A stretch of 64,000 nucleotides of DNA from Anthopleura xanthogrammica (taxonomy: Eukaryota > Cnidaria > Anthozoa > Actiniaria > Actiniidae), in assembly GCA_964019055.1 (NCBI GenBank), contig OZ025213.1, positions 6,870,472-6,934,471 on the forward strand. The letters are read 5' to 3'. Positions 1-9,776 of this stretch are shown in pieces. The notes beneath the pieces are model-generated. The model did no database searches, had not been told where the DNA came from, and saw only the letters and a program-made list of their open reading frames with translations. Every line of letters begins with the position of its first letter. Within the stretch, counting starts at the first letter, position 1. Both the position numbers and the translations under genes were made by a program.

Positions 1-1090
1 TGCTGTTTCAAGACTTCTGTCTTGTCGTGCTCAAGCTGTCGATAATGTAGCGGTCCATACTGAACCCCTGGGAAAGTAGAAGTTAATTTTCCAATCAACG
101 ATGCAACGTCACGAATTTTGTGTTTCTTATTAAGGGGTAAAAAACTTTGACATAACTTCACATACTTGGAAATCTTCTCGTCCTTAATTTCATTGTCATG
201 GTGACGGAAGATAACACAAACCCCAAGTATTCGATTTGCTGGGATGGAACAATGGCGGACTTCTTAGGATGAATGTGAAAACCCAACGAAATCAACAGTT
301 GAACAGCTGTGAAAATATGGGTCAGACATTCTTGATCGGTCTCACCCAGGTATAATGAATCGTCAATGTACCCAGTACAAGATATCCCACATTGTGCTCG
401 TAAGTGGGCAAACGCGGGCTTCAACAGCTTGGTGAAAATACGTGGGGACGATGTCAGACCCATTGGGAGACACTGGAATTGGTATAGAGCCCCTTTCCAT
501 TGGAATTTTAGAGAACGCTGTTGTTCTGGGGCTATAGGTACCGAGTAATAGGCGTCTTTTAAATCTAAAGACGCCATAAAACACCCAGGGCAAACGAGTT
601 GAATGGCCTTTTCTAAAGTGTCTAGCTTGAAGTGTTGGTATACCACACTGTCGTTTAGTGATTTCAGATTAAAGATGACACGATGTGAACCATCGGGTTT
701 TGGACGCAAAAAGATTGGGGAAATAATTTGTTCTTCCTGAAAACTAGAGCGAGCGATGATTCCCTTTTGCAAAAATTCTTGAATTTGGATATCAATGATC
801 TGGCGCTCGTCCTCCAAGAATCTATTCTCCAACCTCGCCACCCACTGATGCTGACGGGGAATTTCCCAAAATTCAATATGACAATGGCAGACAATATCCA
901 ATAGTTTAGGATCAGAAGTCAAAGTTCGCCAAGTAGGAGCGAACAACTTTAATTGTCCCCCTTGAAAAGGGGTTTGGTTCAAAATAGCGCTCATTACCTG
1001 TTCTTTTATCGTGTTCGTTTCTGGGGCTGTCCGCCCCGGCCTGAGCCTAAAAAAGGCCCTCTCCTTACTCCTGTTGTGTAGTTGGAGCAA
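1..1090 (-). pseudogene. DIRS-like reverse transcriptase, frameshifted, partial
   Basis: An open frame from 1090 to 158 encodes about 310 aa with RT motifs in order: the fingers block with RVIFNLKSLN, motif A with LDLKDAYY, motif B-like LPMGLTSSPRIF, and the catalytic YIDD. The frame then closes after FVLSSVTM. From about 190 down to position 1 a different minus frame carries the expected continuation toward the RNase H region (SLIGKLTSTFPGVQYGPLHY), so one small indel near 190-200 breaks the gene. The rest lies outside the window. It acts, when intact, as the polymerase of a tyrosine-recombinase retroelement. Confidence 0.75.
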
Positions 1091-2337
1091 CGTCCACGCC
1101 CAAAGTAATTTTGCCTGTACCCTAGACCACTTGCTCCTGAGCTTGGCCCATACGGATGGTAACGTGGTTTTGCAGACGGACCTTGTACTTTCTGCCCAAT
1201 CTTATTGGCTTTGGTTAAATCATCGACTTGCTTATTCAAATCGTCTCCAAATAAGGATGAAGTTATGGGTACAGATGGGTTGCACAACGATTGATATGGC
1301 TTATTCAGATGAGATCTCAGTAGATCTCGTCGAGATAAATTGACTTATCTGTTTGCAGAGAGACCCAGCACCAGGGCGTGAGTCAGAGTGGTTAGGCTTT
1401 CGACGTCATTCTGTTTTTGTGCCAAGTTATTACACACTTGGATCAGGGCGTACGAGGCTGACATTAAGAAACCTTGTCCTTTTTGCAAGCTCGTGTCCAG
1501 ATTTTTGGGCTCTTGTTTCAATTGATTCCAGAGCAAATGATTGACTTTAGGAGCTAAAGGTAAAGTAAAGGTAAAGTAACTTTAATTAACGTCGGTACTT
1601 CCTTCAGCTACGTGGCTGGTATCAATGGAAGCCGACGGTGCGCACTTTACCCCCTCTCTCCATCAGTGCTCTGTTTTAAGAGTATTCAAAGCTGAAGCTA
1701 CACGGATTAGAAAGAAGTCGAAACAGACGTGGAGATCCTGAGGATCGAACCATGGACCTCTAGCTCCGAAGGCCGCGCACTAACCAACTGAGCTACGTCT
1801 GCTCCTTAAAGCTAAGTCTGCTCCTTGAGAAGCTTCTAAGAAGGGGCAATTTTGTGGTTTAACATATTTCTGATTGATTGTAGAAATTTGATCTTTGGAC
1901 AGCCCCTCTTTTAACAAACCGTTGACTAATTCAGCCAATTTATCAGAAATAGGAGGACCGGTAGCTTTTTCTGGATTGAATTCTGCTACCAAATTTTCTA
2001 GCAAAGATGTTTCTGTAGAAATGCTAATCTTGGACGCTGTTTCTTCACGCGTAACTGGTAATTCACTTTGATCTTTGTTAGGCGTAACAATAGTTTGCAT
2101 CAAGGTATTCACATCTAGATTGGTGTTGGTTTGTGACTCGTCATAATTAGCTTCATTGTTATCTAGGCCTTCGGCCCATTCATTAAATTTGAAATCAATG
2201 GCTTCATGAACTGAGCTCAAAATGTCTTCTCTGACATCTGCCAAGGCAGAAGCAAGCATTTCTGTGAGAAACGTCTCAACCACTAATTTCAATGATAAAC
2301 GTGAGCTTATAGCGACTACCGCCTCAGGTACAATCAC
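1006..2337 (-). pseudogene. DIRS gag-like ORF, split by a SINE and a stop codon
   Basis: Three blocks read on the minus strand: 2337-1780, 1536-1345 and about 1341-1006. The first and second are separated by the SINE at 1555-1805. The second and third are in the same frame, separated by a single TAA at about 1342-1344. The first block is acidic and helical-looking; the last ends in a Gly/Arg-rich tail (SGRGGQPQKRTR) typical of DIRS gag C-termini and overlaps the RT start. No ATG with clear context marks the true start. In DIRS elements this protein would package the RNA; this copy cannot make it whole. Confidence 0.6.
1555..1805 (-). repeat. tRNA-derived SINE inserted in DIRS gag
   Basis: On the minus strand, 1802-1723 folds as a degenerate tRNA: acceptor GCAGACG pairs with CGTCTGT, box A is TAGCTCAGTTGG and box B is GGTTCGATCC. 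A tRNA-unrelated body follows and ends in repeats of CTTTA at 1555-1575. It interrupts the gag frame of the surrounding DIRS element. The D and anticodon arms pair poorly, so a functional tRNA is unlikely. A clean target-site duplication was not found. Confidence 0.75.
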
Positions 2338-2593
2338 TATTCCACTGCAAAACCGTGGAAATATGTTTAAAGTCTAATAACAGGACACGTCCATGTTATT
2401 CGACTGCTAGATTAAAAGAAAAAAGGGTAGTTTTATATGTAACACGAATATATCTTACCTTATGAAGTTTTGTAGAAGAAATTTACAGAGCAAATTACAA
2501 CACGTCCGACTGATCCACGGCAAACACATGCACTGATTCGCGGCGGTGCGTGCGCATCTCATGTTAACCCGTATGTACGTAATGATTTGATAG

Positions 2594-2722
2594 AATACCA
2601 CTTGTATTTGATGAAAGTTTTCCTAATACCACGAGTGCGTACCACGAGTGGTATTAAGCAACTTTCATCAAATACAAGGGGTATTTTTCATTAATTCTTC
2701 GAGAACTTAGGTGGTATTTCCT
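2594..2722. repeat. Palindromic MITE (AATACCAC family)
   Basis: Arms of about 55 bp read TACCACTTGTATTTGATGAA outward from a centre near 2645 (GTACCACGAGTGGTA) and recur inverted to about 2722. Half copies of the family lie at 14152-14229 (intron 1 of ABCC copy A), 25288-25331 (intron 1 of copy B) and about 2868-2945. No transposase frame is present. Confidence 0.7.
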
Positions 2723-3241
2723 TTTAATAATACATATACACAAAATACTCAATTCTAAAGAAAAACACAAGGTATAAAGTTCCCGGATGTGTGCAACTAA
2801 TTAAATGCACGGATTAAGAGAAAATTCACAATCAATCAGCCATTCAGAAACGAGTATTTTATGTAGGTGTGTTATTAATATAGGAAATACCACCGCTCGA
2901 GAAGAATTAATGAAAAATACCACGCGTAGTTGATGAAAGCTGCTTCTCAAACTCATTAATAATTCATGAACTAATCAACCAATTTGAGTGCACCATTCGT
3001 ACCACGTGTATGGGTTTGAAACCCCAATGAAACACGATTATAGGTTGGCCGGTGTTTGAAATATTTTAATCACTAGTGATGAAAATGCTTCTAAATCTAC
3101 ATAGTGGTGGGAAATCTCAAAAAAATTATCCCCTTACTATCCCCTAGTTACCAACCTCCCTCTGTATTTCCCCTACGCTTTCCTCTATCTTTCTGGCTAT
3201 CTAACTACCTAATTTACATTTTTTTTTTACTTTTTTTTTTT

Positions 3242-3310
3242 CGACGTTACCGAGTCTCGAACCTGCGACCCTCGGAGTTGAAGTCCCTCGTTATACCAGC
3301 TAAGCTATTG
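3242..3310 (-). repeat. tRNA-like SINE head
   Basis: The minus strand has a box A-like TAGCTTAGCTGG and a box B-like GGTTCGAGACT at the usual spacing, followed by a T-rich stretch in tail position. It lacks a convincing acceptor stem, so it is read as a tRNA-derived SINE fragment rather than a tRNA gene. Confidence 0.6.
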
Positions 3311-5070
3311 GTGAATTGGTGAATTAACCCGGGGAGGGGGTACTTCGGGTCGTTTCATAAAAGGTAAAAGGTCGACTTCATTTAACGTCGGTAATTCGAG
3401 ACAGTTACTTAAGTGTTACTGAGAAACTTGAGGCCGACGATGTGCTCATTTTTATCTATTTATTCTGCATGTTGTGTTTTGAGCATGCGTAATACTTCGT
3501 AATATGAGTCCCACACGGGCTATCGCAAGAATACTAGAAACTTCACCTGGTGTTTCGGTAAAATATCATCTGCGGGGAGACAGGGCTGAAAAACGTGTGA
3601 GCATGCGCCAAATTGTCAATAAAAACAAACATGGCCGCTTGAAAACTTCGCACCAAACACTCAAATTGGTTGAGGTTTTCAGGGAAAATCGTTTTAGTAC
3701 AAACATTATGAAAGTTCTACATACCGTAAAAACAAACCTTTAGGCATTGGTTAATAGATTCAAATGTAAATTTTTCTTAACTTTCAATAAATGGGCTTTA
3801 CTTTTAACCTTTCGTAGCTGAATTTGAGATTTTTTCGAAACCAAAGGCATTTTTCATAGGAAGCAGAGTAGAAGCAAGACGGCAAGGGATTGCATTAGGT
3901 ACTGTAATTTCCGCACTCAGCTACTTCTACAAGCCAGAGAAACATCGAAAGCATCACGGCTGCAAAATGTGGACAATGGTATTGATTTATGCAAACCTTT
4001 TTACCAAGATGTCTAAATAACAAAGTAATTGAAGGATAACTAGACGATCCGCGATCGTATACTCGGGCTTCTAGTTGGATCAGATGCGTGTGAAGTCACG
4101 GTACATAAGATTTTGTCAACCAAATTAGAGCATGCTAGACAACTGTTCTTCGAATCAGAATGCTTACGAACACGTTGCACGGCAGAGCAAGGACCATGCC
4201 GCGAGTTTCATTATTCAAACCTAAATGCGTGCTATATAATGTTGATGATATGTGAAAGACAGTGTAGTTGTTATGGTCTAATGTATTCTGCTTGGTTCTC
4301 GATCACGTTCATAGCCATGGCATTCACATACAACACGAGTACAATTGTGATAAACAAACTTTGCATAACGAGATCTGAATTCTTGTACTTTTATTGACAC
4401 TACAACATCATTATGTTCATGCACATAGTAAAACTGATAACTTTCTCGAGTATATCACAGTCTTGATATGAGATTCGTGGACCGATCCGTTCCAAAAACG
4501 CTCGACTTCTTTGAGTGTAGGTCTGCCTCGAATGGTGTGTGCATTTATTTTATTTTATTTTATTTTATTTAACTTCGCCTTTTAAAAACAAAATCAGTGA
4601 TCAGTTTGGTAGATTGGTAACTGGGAGGAAAAAAATGAAAACAAGAAATAGTGAATTGAATGGCGGGGACACCACAACAGCTTTCGCCAATTACTTGTAT
4701 GCAAGATGAGCGTATTAGATAGCGTATTGGACATGATTCCTTCAAAAGCCTTATTCTCAAAACTGAGCATTCTCTAAACTAAGAACAGGGAGCGAGCGAA
4801 GGTGCGTGGCGATTCTCGTGCCCAGTTATCATAGTCTGTGCTTGGAACGCCTGGGACCATGACCCCCCATTTGGAGCCCAAATACGAAGAACGGCTTGCA
4901 TTTTTAGACTCGGGCTTGCTTCCTAGGGTAGCGCCCGAGTAATTAAATGACACTAATAAAACCAATTTGAAATTTCTTTTTCCATAATTGATTGTCAATA
5001 TTACTCCAATGTTTGTTTTTTCACGTTATTGATTGTTCATTTGCAACGAGTGATTGTACGGAGATGCAAT

Positions 5071-5243
5071 AGCTGGGTTTCACTTGACGTCATTTCCTGT
5101 CTCGTGCGGAATGTTCATCAGCTGAATCACAAGTTTTCAATACAATTCTTTCTGGCTGACAGCACATGGTGGTCAGTGTTTGACCACCATTTAAAGTAGA
5201 TAATGAGATTCAAAGACTTTTATCAGCTGATTGAAACCCAGCT
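5071..5243. mobile_element. 173-bp MITE, copy 0 only
   Basis: Terminal inverted repeats AGCTGGGTTTCA and TGAAACCCAGCT bound a 173-bp insert flanked by AT on both sides. The paralogous locus near 14450 in copy A is an empty site (gatgcaattgattg), so the borders are exact and the insertion post-dates the split of copies 0 and A, or was lost from A. Confidence 0.85.
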
Positions 5244-5556
5244 ATTGATTGTTCATCTCTATGTAAATTGCGTTAATGAATTTCTGTTATTTAGGAAGGA
5301 TTGTCAGATGATGCAATTGATTTTGTTTTGGCGTTCTTGATTGTCGAACGATGCTAATGAATGTCCGTTAAATGCCATTGAAGTCAATACATATGTAAAT
5401 GGCATACTCGAATGTTCTTTCGCGTTAATGAAGTTCATGTTCGTATTAATGAACGTATATTGGCCTTATTGTTTCAACCCTTGGCGTAAATGAATGTATA
5501 TTTCGCCTAAATGAACAGCAAAAGGTGTAAAGAATGTGACGAATAGAACATTCAAT

Positions 5557-5887
5557 AGACCTTTTTGCTTTATCACTATTTTCGACTTCGTGCGCTTTAA
5601 AAACAATAGGTGAGATCAAAGATTGTACGAAATTTAAACATCTTTAGAATTTGAAGAAAAAAATGCTCGTGTTTCATTGTTGTTGAACAATAGTTGTAGT
5701 CAGGTCATAATTTCAGCATACGTAAGTGTTGTGCATTGGTATGGCCCGACTTGTTGTTAATTACAAAAATGAAATACAAGCATCTTTTGTTCAAATTCTA
5801 AAGATGATCAAATTTCGTACAATCTATGATGCACCTATTGTTCTTAAAGCGCACGAAGTCGAAAATAGTGATAGAGCAAAAAAGTCT
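5557..5887. mobile_element. 331-bp foldback MITE with about 98-bp inverted repeats
   Basis: It starts AGACCTTTTTGC and ends GCAAAAAAGTCT. The two arms match for roughly 98 bp, leaving a loop of about 135 bp. AAT flanks both ends (5554-5556 and 5888-5890). Copy A has the empty site near 14757 (ttcaatggct). The terminus resembles that of the MITE at 34827-35023. Confidence 0.85.
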
Positions 5888-6152
5888 AATGGCTAAGACA
5901 TACTTGAAAACAGAACAAAAGAACACTAAACGAAAATGTGGAAAAATTCTTATTCAGATCTAATACCCCCTGCATGTCGAATTATAGCTCGTTAGCCCCA
6001 AATCTTCCCTGAAAGATTTCAAAGAATTTGGACAGGCTTTCTGCGATATATTTAACCGAGAAGAACAAACAAAACCGAGCTGATGTAAAAATAATTCCCT
6101 GATATAGGTGGTGCAACCTATAACAGAAATGCAAAGAATATAGGTTACTTAC

Positions 6153-6785
6153 CTTATCATACACCAAGCCAATGAAGCCTGACTTTACGTGACAAGCAGT
6201 TAGAGCTCCAAGATAATACAAATGTGTCCTGAGAAAGGCTTGAATCAGACAAACTGTCGATAAACCGATCACATACAGAACTATTTGCCAAGATATTTGT
6301 CGACTAATGTTATTAGTCACTGAGGTACTGCTCTTCGTTGTTGATGTGTGATTCGCGCGAAATGCTTGACTGCTTGCGGGTTTACCGAGTTTTGCTTCAT
6401 CCTCACTTTGCATCAGTTCCTTAAGAATTAAATTCAAAAATACTGGCTGTAGAACGCGACAAAACCTAAAAATAAAGAAAACCACCAAAATACTGCAGAC
6501 GTGGCATTTATCTAAAGATTGAACCAAGACTTTCCATAATTTTGGGGGCTTCTCTGTCGTCAACAGCTGTTTATTCCATAGATGTTTGTACGTCCGTAAG
6601 CACTTTCTGGTGGACGTCTGACCTGCAGGATATGGTAGATCATTTTCCTTTAAAGGTCTTTGACTGGCCGTCTTAAGAAGATTGGACAACCAACTGAAGG
6701 TTATGTAGGAGAAGATGTTCACGATTTTGGGTGGCGTCGAATCTGTTTCTTCTTGTGATATCTTGGTGTACGATGTGTTGCCCAT
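6153..6785 (-). CDS. ABCC4-like: ABCC4-like copy 0, exon 1 only (partial gene)
   Basis: This 211-codon exon starts at an ATG in AACATGG context and ends at a GTAAGT donor (6152-6147). It encodes a short cytosolic N-terminus and the first part of membrane domain 1, including the NIFSYITFSWLSNLL block shared with ABCC4 proteins and two membrane helices. The translated exon is identical to exon 1 of copy A. In copies A and C exon 2 follows within about 1 to 1.3 kb, but none is visible between here and position 1, where MITEs, SINEs and a DIRS element sit. Either intron 1 is greatly enlarged and the gene continues off the window, or this is an orphan first exon left by partial duplication. The second would make it a pseudogene. 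Confidence 0.7.
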
Positions 6786-7204
6786 GTTGCTCAAATGAAG
6801 TAAGTATTTGAATAATAAATTATTTCTTGATTTGAGTGATGGAGGTATTGCTTCACTAACCATGCAAAATTAAAATAGTTCGTAACGCAAGCATTGAATT
6901 ATTTAATTATTATTTTAATCATTGCTTACATAAAAATTATTTTAAATTTGTTTTCTTATAATTGCCAGGGTTTACAACAGATACACTAAAATACCTTACC
7001 ATTCAACTATTTTCTTCATTGTAGAATAAGTACTGAGTGAAAGAGGGTTCATGTGCACTTCAATTGTGCTTTGCTCTGTTTCAGTTGAATGCAAAATATA
7101 ACCCACGCTCTGCTTGATGGCTATTTCCCAATAGCATAATTACAGTCAATTGGTAAGGGAATTGGCGACGTCCTTCTTTAAATATTTTAAATATTTTAAA
7201 ATTT

Positions 7205-7540
7205 TTTTCGCAGCAATGAGTACTACGAGTCGGGTCGTGGGTTTGATTCCTGCGGATGAGACATGTGAATAGAGTTTCACATGTGTTTTTCTCTCCCTTG
7301 CTACGAGGGTTTTTCTAATAGTCCTCGACACGATTTTTCTCCCTCCGTAAAAATCAACATATGAGTTGAGAGTTGTGCGTTTACTGAGACAGAGTATTAT
7401 ATGTAGAGAAGTAGTTGAGTTTGGAGTGTGTTGTATCAACATTAGCCTCTGTCTAGGGAGACTCGGGAACAACTCTCCGTATTACCACGTAATTCAATAA
7501 ATATTTTGAACAAAGGCAGTCACCCACAACACGCTGCAGC
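7205..7540 (+). repeat. tRNA-derived SINE, head truncated
   Basis: The body begins TTCGCAGCAATGAGTACTAC, has box B GGTTTGATTCC, then a characteristic GTGAATAGAGTTTCACATG segment. Near-identical copies lie at 16770-17090 and 35330-35660; the last keeps the tRNA box A. Here the head is replaced by an AAATATTTT stretch. Confidence 0.7.
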
Positions 7541-8084
7541 GTTCATTTGTGTATGTAGTTTTTGTAATATAATAATAATAATACTTTATTTCTTAAAAAA
7601 AGCGTATGACAAACAAGAGTCTGAATGCTCTTTATAATATAGAAAAATAGATAAAAATATAAATAGATAAGTTAAATAAGTATTGCTTGTAACCATTGCT
7701 TTTCATTCACAGGTACTATTAAAGTCTCAAGCCTTTAACCTAAATCCTCGAGTCTGTGATATTAAATTATACTTGGCAACTCACGTGTTAATGCTGCCTG
7801 AACAACAACATTCTTGTGTCCCCACTTTTTTCCCCTGGTGAATACGAAACCCACTGCTACGTTACCTTAAGGTGACTGACTACTGTAGCAAGGAATAACT
7901 ACAAAATGTTGTTAGAAAGATATATTACACAGAATTTAACGCTGATTCCAAAAATGAAAAGAAAAATGGGGTGTCCCGAGCTCGTTTTGTAAAATTTACT
8001 TTTTTATCACGACTGTTTAAATAGATCTAAGTTTGAGATGTAATTCGCTTTAATTTTCTGTTAGAAAAACAATAAATCTTTTAT

Positions 8085-8270
8085 TTTACGTGGTGCGTGA
8101 TACAGGGAGCGTTGAAGAATAGCACACCAAACTCAACTACCTTTACATTTAATGCTCTAAACCCACAACTCTCAACTCATCCGTTGATTCTTACGAAGAG
8201 AGGAAAACTGAAGAACTCGGAGAAAAACCCTCGTGGCAAGGGAGAGAACATCACATCAAACAAAGGCTAT
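8085..8270 (-). repeat. Diverged SINE body in reverse orientation
   Basis: Its reverse complement shares CACATGTGAATAGA, CTCTCCCTTGC and ACGAGGGTTTTTCT with the plus-strand SINE at 7205. It also lies at 37935-38145 in the third spacer. In the second spacer it is missing, replaced at 17640-17665 by a short scar of AGGAACAGGC repeats. Confidence 0.6.
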
Positions 8271-9776
8271 TCACATGTGTCCTCGGCAGGAACAGGCCAC
8301 TTTAGAAACGAGCAAGAATATCTAAAGAAAGCAGTCATCCATTCCGTACCTTTGTTCAAAAATAAACAAACATATATGTGTATGTTACACGGTGATCCTT
8401 ATGGAGCATATCTCGGGTCATAATTCAAGTTTGACTTATGTTGTTCAAATATAAAGGATATTATTCAATTTTAAATTATATTGTTTTAAAACCATCGATA
8501 TTTATAAATTTGATCCTGAAAGATTACGTGACTTGTCAGTCAATTCCATTCAAATTATATTCAGCTATGTCAGATGATGATGTTCGACTATTTCAAACGA
8601 TGTTCGGCTATTCAAATATATAGTGTCAGTGCTGCAGCGATCGATGGCGGGTCTAGGATAACATTCACTTCTTATTCCACCCACCCTGAGGGGGACTGAT
8701 TGGGGGGTCTCGAACACCGAAACACCGCAAAATTTTGTGTATGACCCCGAGTCCATATTTTTACACAAGTCCATGTTTTCCGAGTCCAGTCCATGTTAAG
8801 GTACCAAAATCTCTTTCTTGTAGTCATGACAATCGCAATTTTCACCCCTAAATGATACCAAATGACTCAGCTGGCTTTTAGAAATAGCATTTATGAATAA
8901 AATTCATAAAAGTCCCGTGCAAAATTTGGGGGTTTTGCCCTGTTGAAGTTCAAAACCTGTATGGTTCTTCAATAGAATCCGAAGCTTTCTTATGCGGTTT
9001 TCCACAGTTTTTGTGCGCACGCACATCGTGGGCTCAAATTGAACGTTCAAAAGTTTTCAGTCACCTTAATTCACTAGTGATCTTAAAGTTCAAAACAATT
9101 CCACAATTATAAGTAAGCATTTGATTGATTAAAATTATGTAAATCGTTTTTGCAAATCGTCGAGTTAAAGAAAATCTCATCGAATTTTAAATTTCGTCGA
9201 GATTTTTAGGAACTCGTCGAGATCTCAATAATAATGAAGAACTCAACAATGTATTTGCCAAACTCGATTAGGTGTATGAATAACTCAAATATATCAGGTG
9301 AGTATGGTAAACTGAAAAATAAAACCTATAAAAAATGCCTATGGTTTCGAAAAATCCTCAAAGTCGGCTACTATACAAAAGCCCAAAAGTTAAGCTCATT
9401 TCTCGAAAGTTAAAAAAAATTGCATTTTATTCTGTTAACCAATGCCTAAGGTTTATTTTTACAGGTATGTAGAACTTTCATAATGTTTGTACTAAAACGC
9501 TTTTCCCAGAAAACCTCGACCAATTTGAGTGTTTGATGCGAAGTTTTCAAGCGGCCATGTTTGTTTTCATTGACAATTTGGCGCATGCGCACATGTTTTT
9601 TAGCCCTGTCTAAAATAAACAAATAACTTCATGGGGAGACAATCGTACGGAATTTTCACACTCGTTTTTTTGTATCATGCAGTCATCTCCGCCCTAACTG
9701 TTTACATGATAAGCATTAAGATGTTTTTGTGCTCTTTGAAATAACTAATAAAGATATACATGTGTTTACATTATTT

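Larger units (their letters stand above)
1..2337 (-). mobile_element. DIRS-like tyrosine-recombinase retroelement, 5' part, decayed
   Basis: The minus strand carries, in order, a gag-like frame (2337 to about 1006) and an overlapping reverse-transcriptase frame (1090 to the window edge). The RT has the DIRS-type lead-in (GGQLKLF, then a TSDPKLLDIV block) and a YIDD catalytic box. A tRNA-derived SINE splits gag, gag has one in-frame stop, and the RT frame shifts near position 190, so the copy looks dead. The recombinase/methyltransferase part and the terminal repeats would lie beyond the left edge, or beyond 2337 for the 5' end, and were not seen. Family assignment rests on RT and gag style only. 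Confidence 0.75.
2338..4854. other. non-genic repeat mosaic
   Basis: No convincing gene. It holds a palindromic MITE (2594-2722), half of a related one (about 2868-2945), a tRNA-type SINE head (3242-3310), a sequence resembling the SINE body of 1560-1650 (3357-3440), an inverted copy of the repeat in each ABCC 3' flank (3590-3765), and a TTTTA microsatellite (4550-4570). The short open frames here have no recognisable protein features. Confidence 0.7.
6864..9776. other. spacer between ABCC copies 0 and A
   Basis: It contains the presumed promoter and 5' UTR region of copy 0 (6990-7130), a plus-strand tRNA-derived SINE (7205-7540), an AATAATAATAATACTTTATT tail resembling LINE 3' ends (7567-7590), a TTAA-flanked DNA element remnant (7867-9069) that holds a SINE fragment in reverse (8085-8270), and a repeat shared with 3590-3765 (9430-9630). 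The open frames at 8097-8423 and 8438-8623 fall inside these repeats and are not genes. The same blocks recur in the other two spacers. Confidence 0.7.

Noticed and set aside
1723..1802. Functional tRNA gene
   Set aside because: D and anticodon arms pair poorly and a SINE body with a CTTTA tail follows, inside a disrupted DIRS ORF.
8097..8423. 108-aa plus frame, also at 37951-38277
   Set aside because: It is a reverse SINE fragment joined to repeat DNA. The frame is conserved only because the spacer was duplicated.
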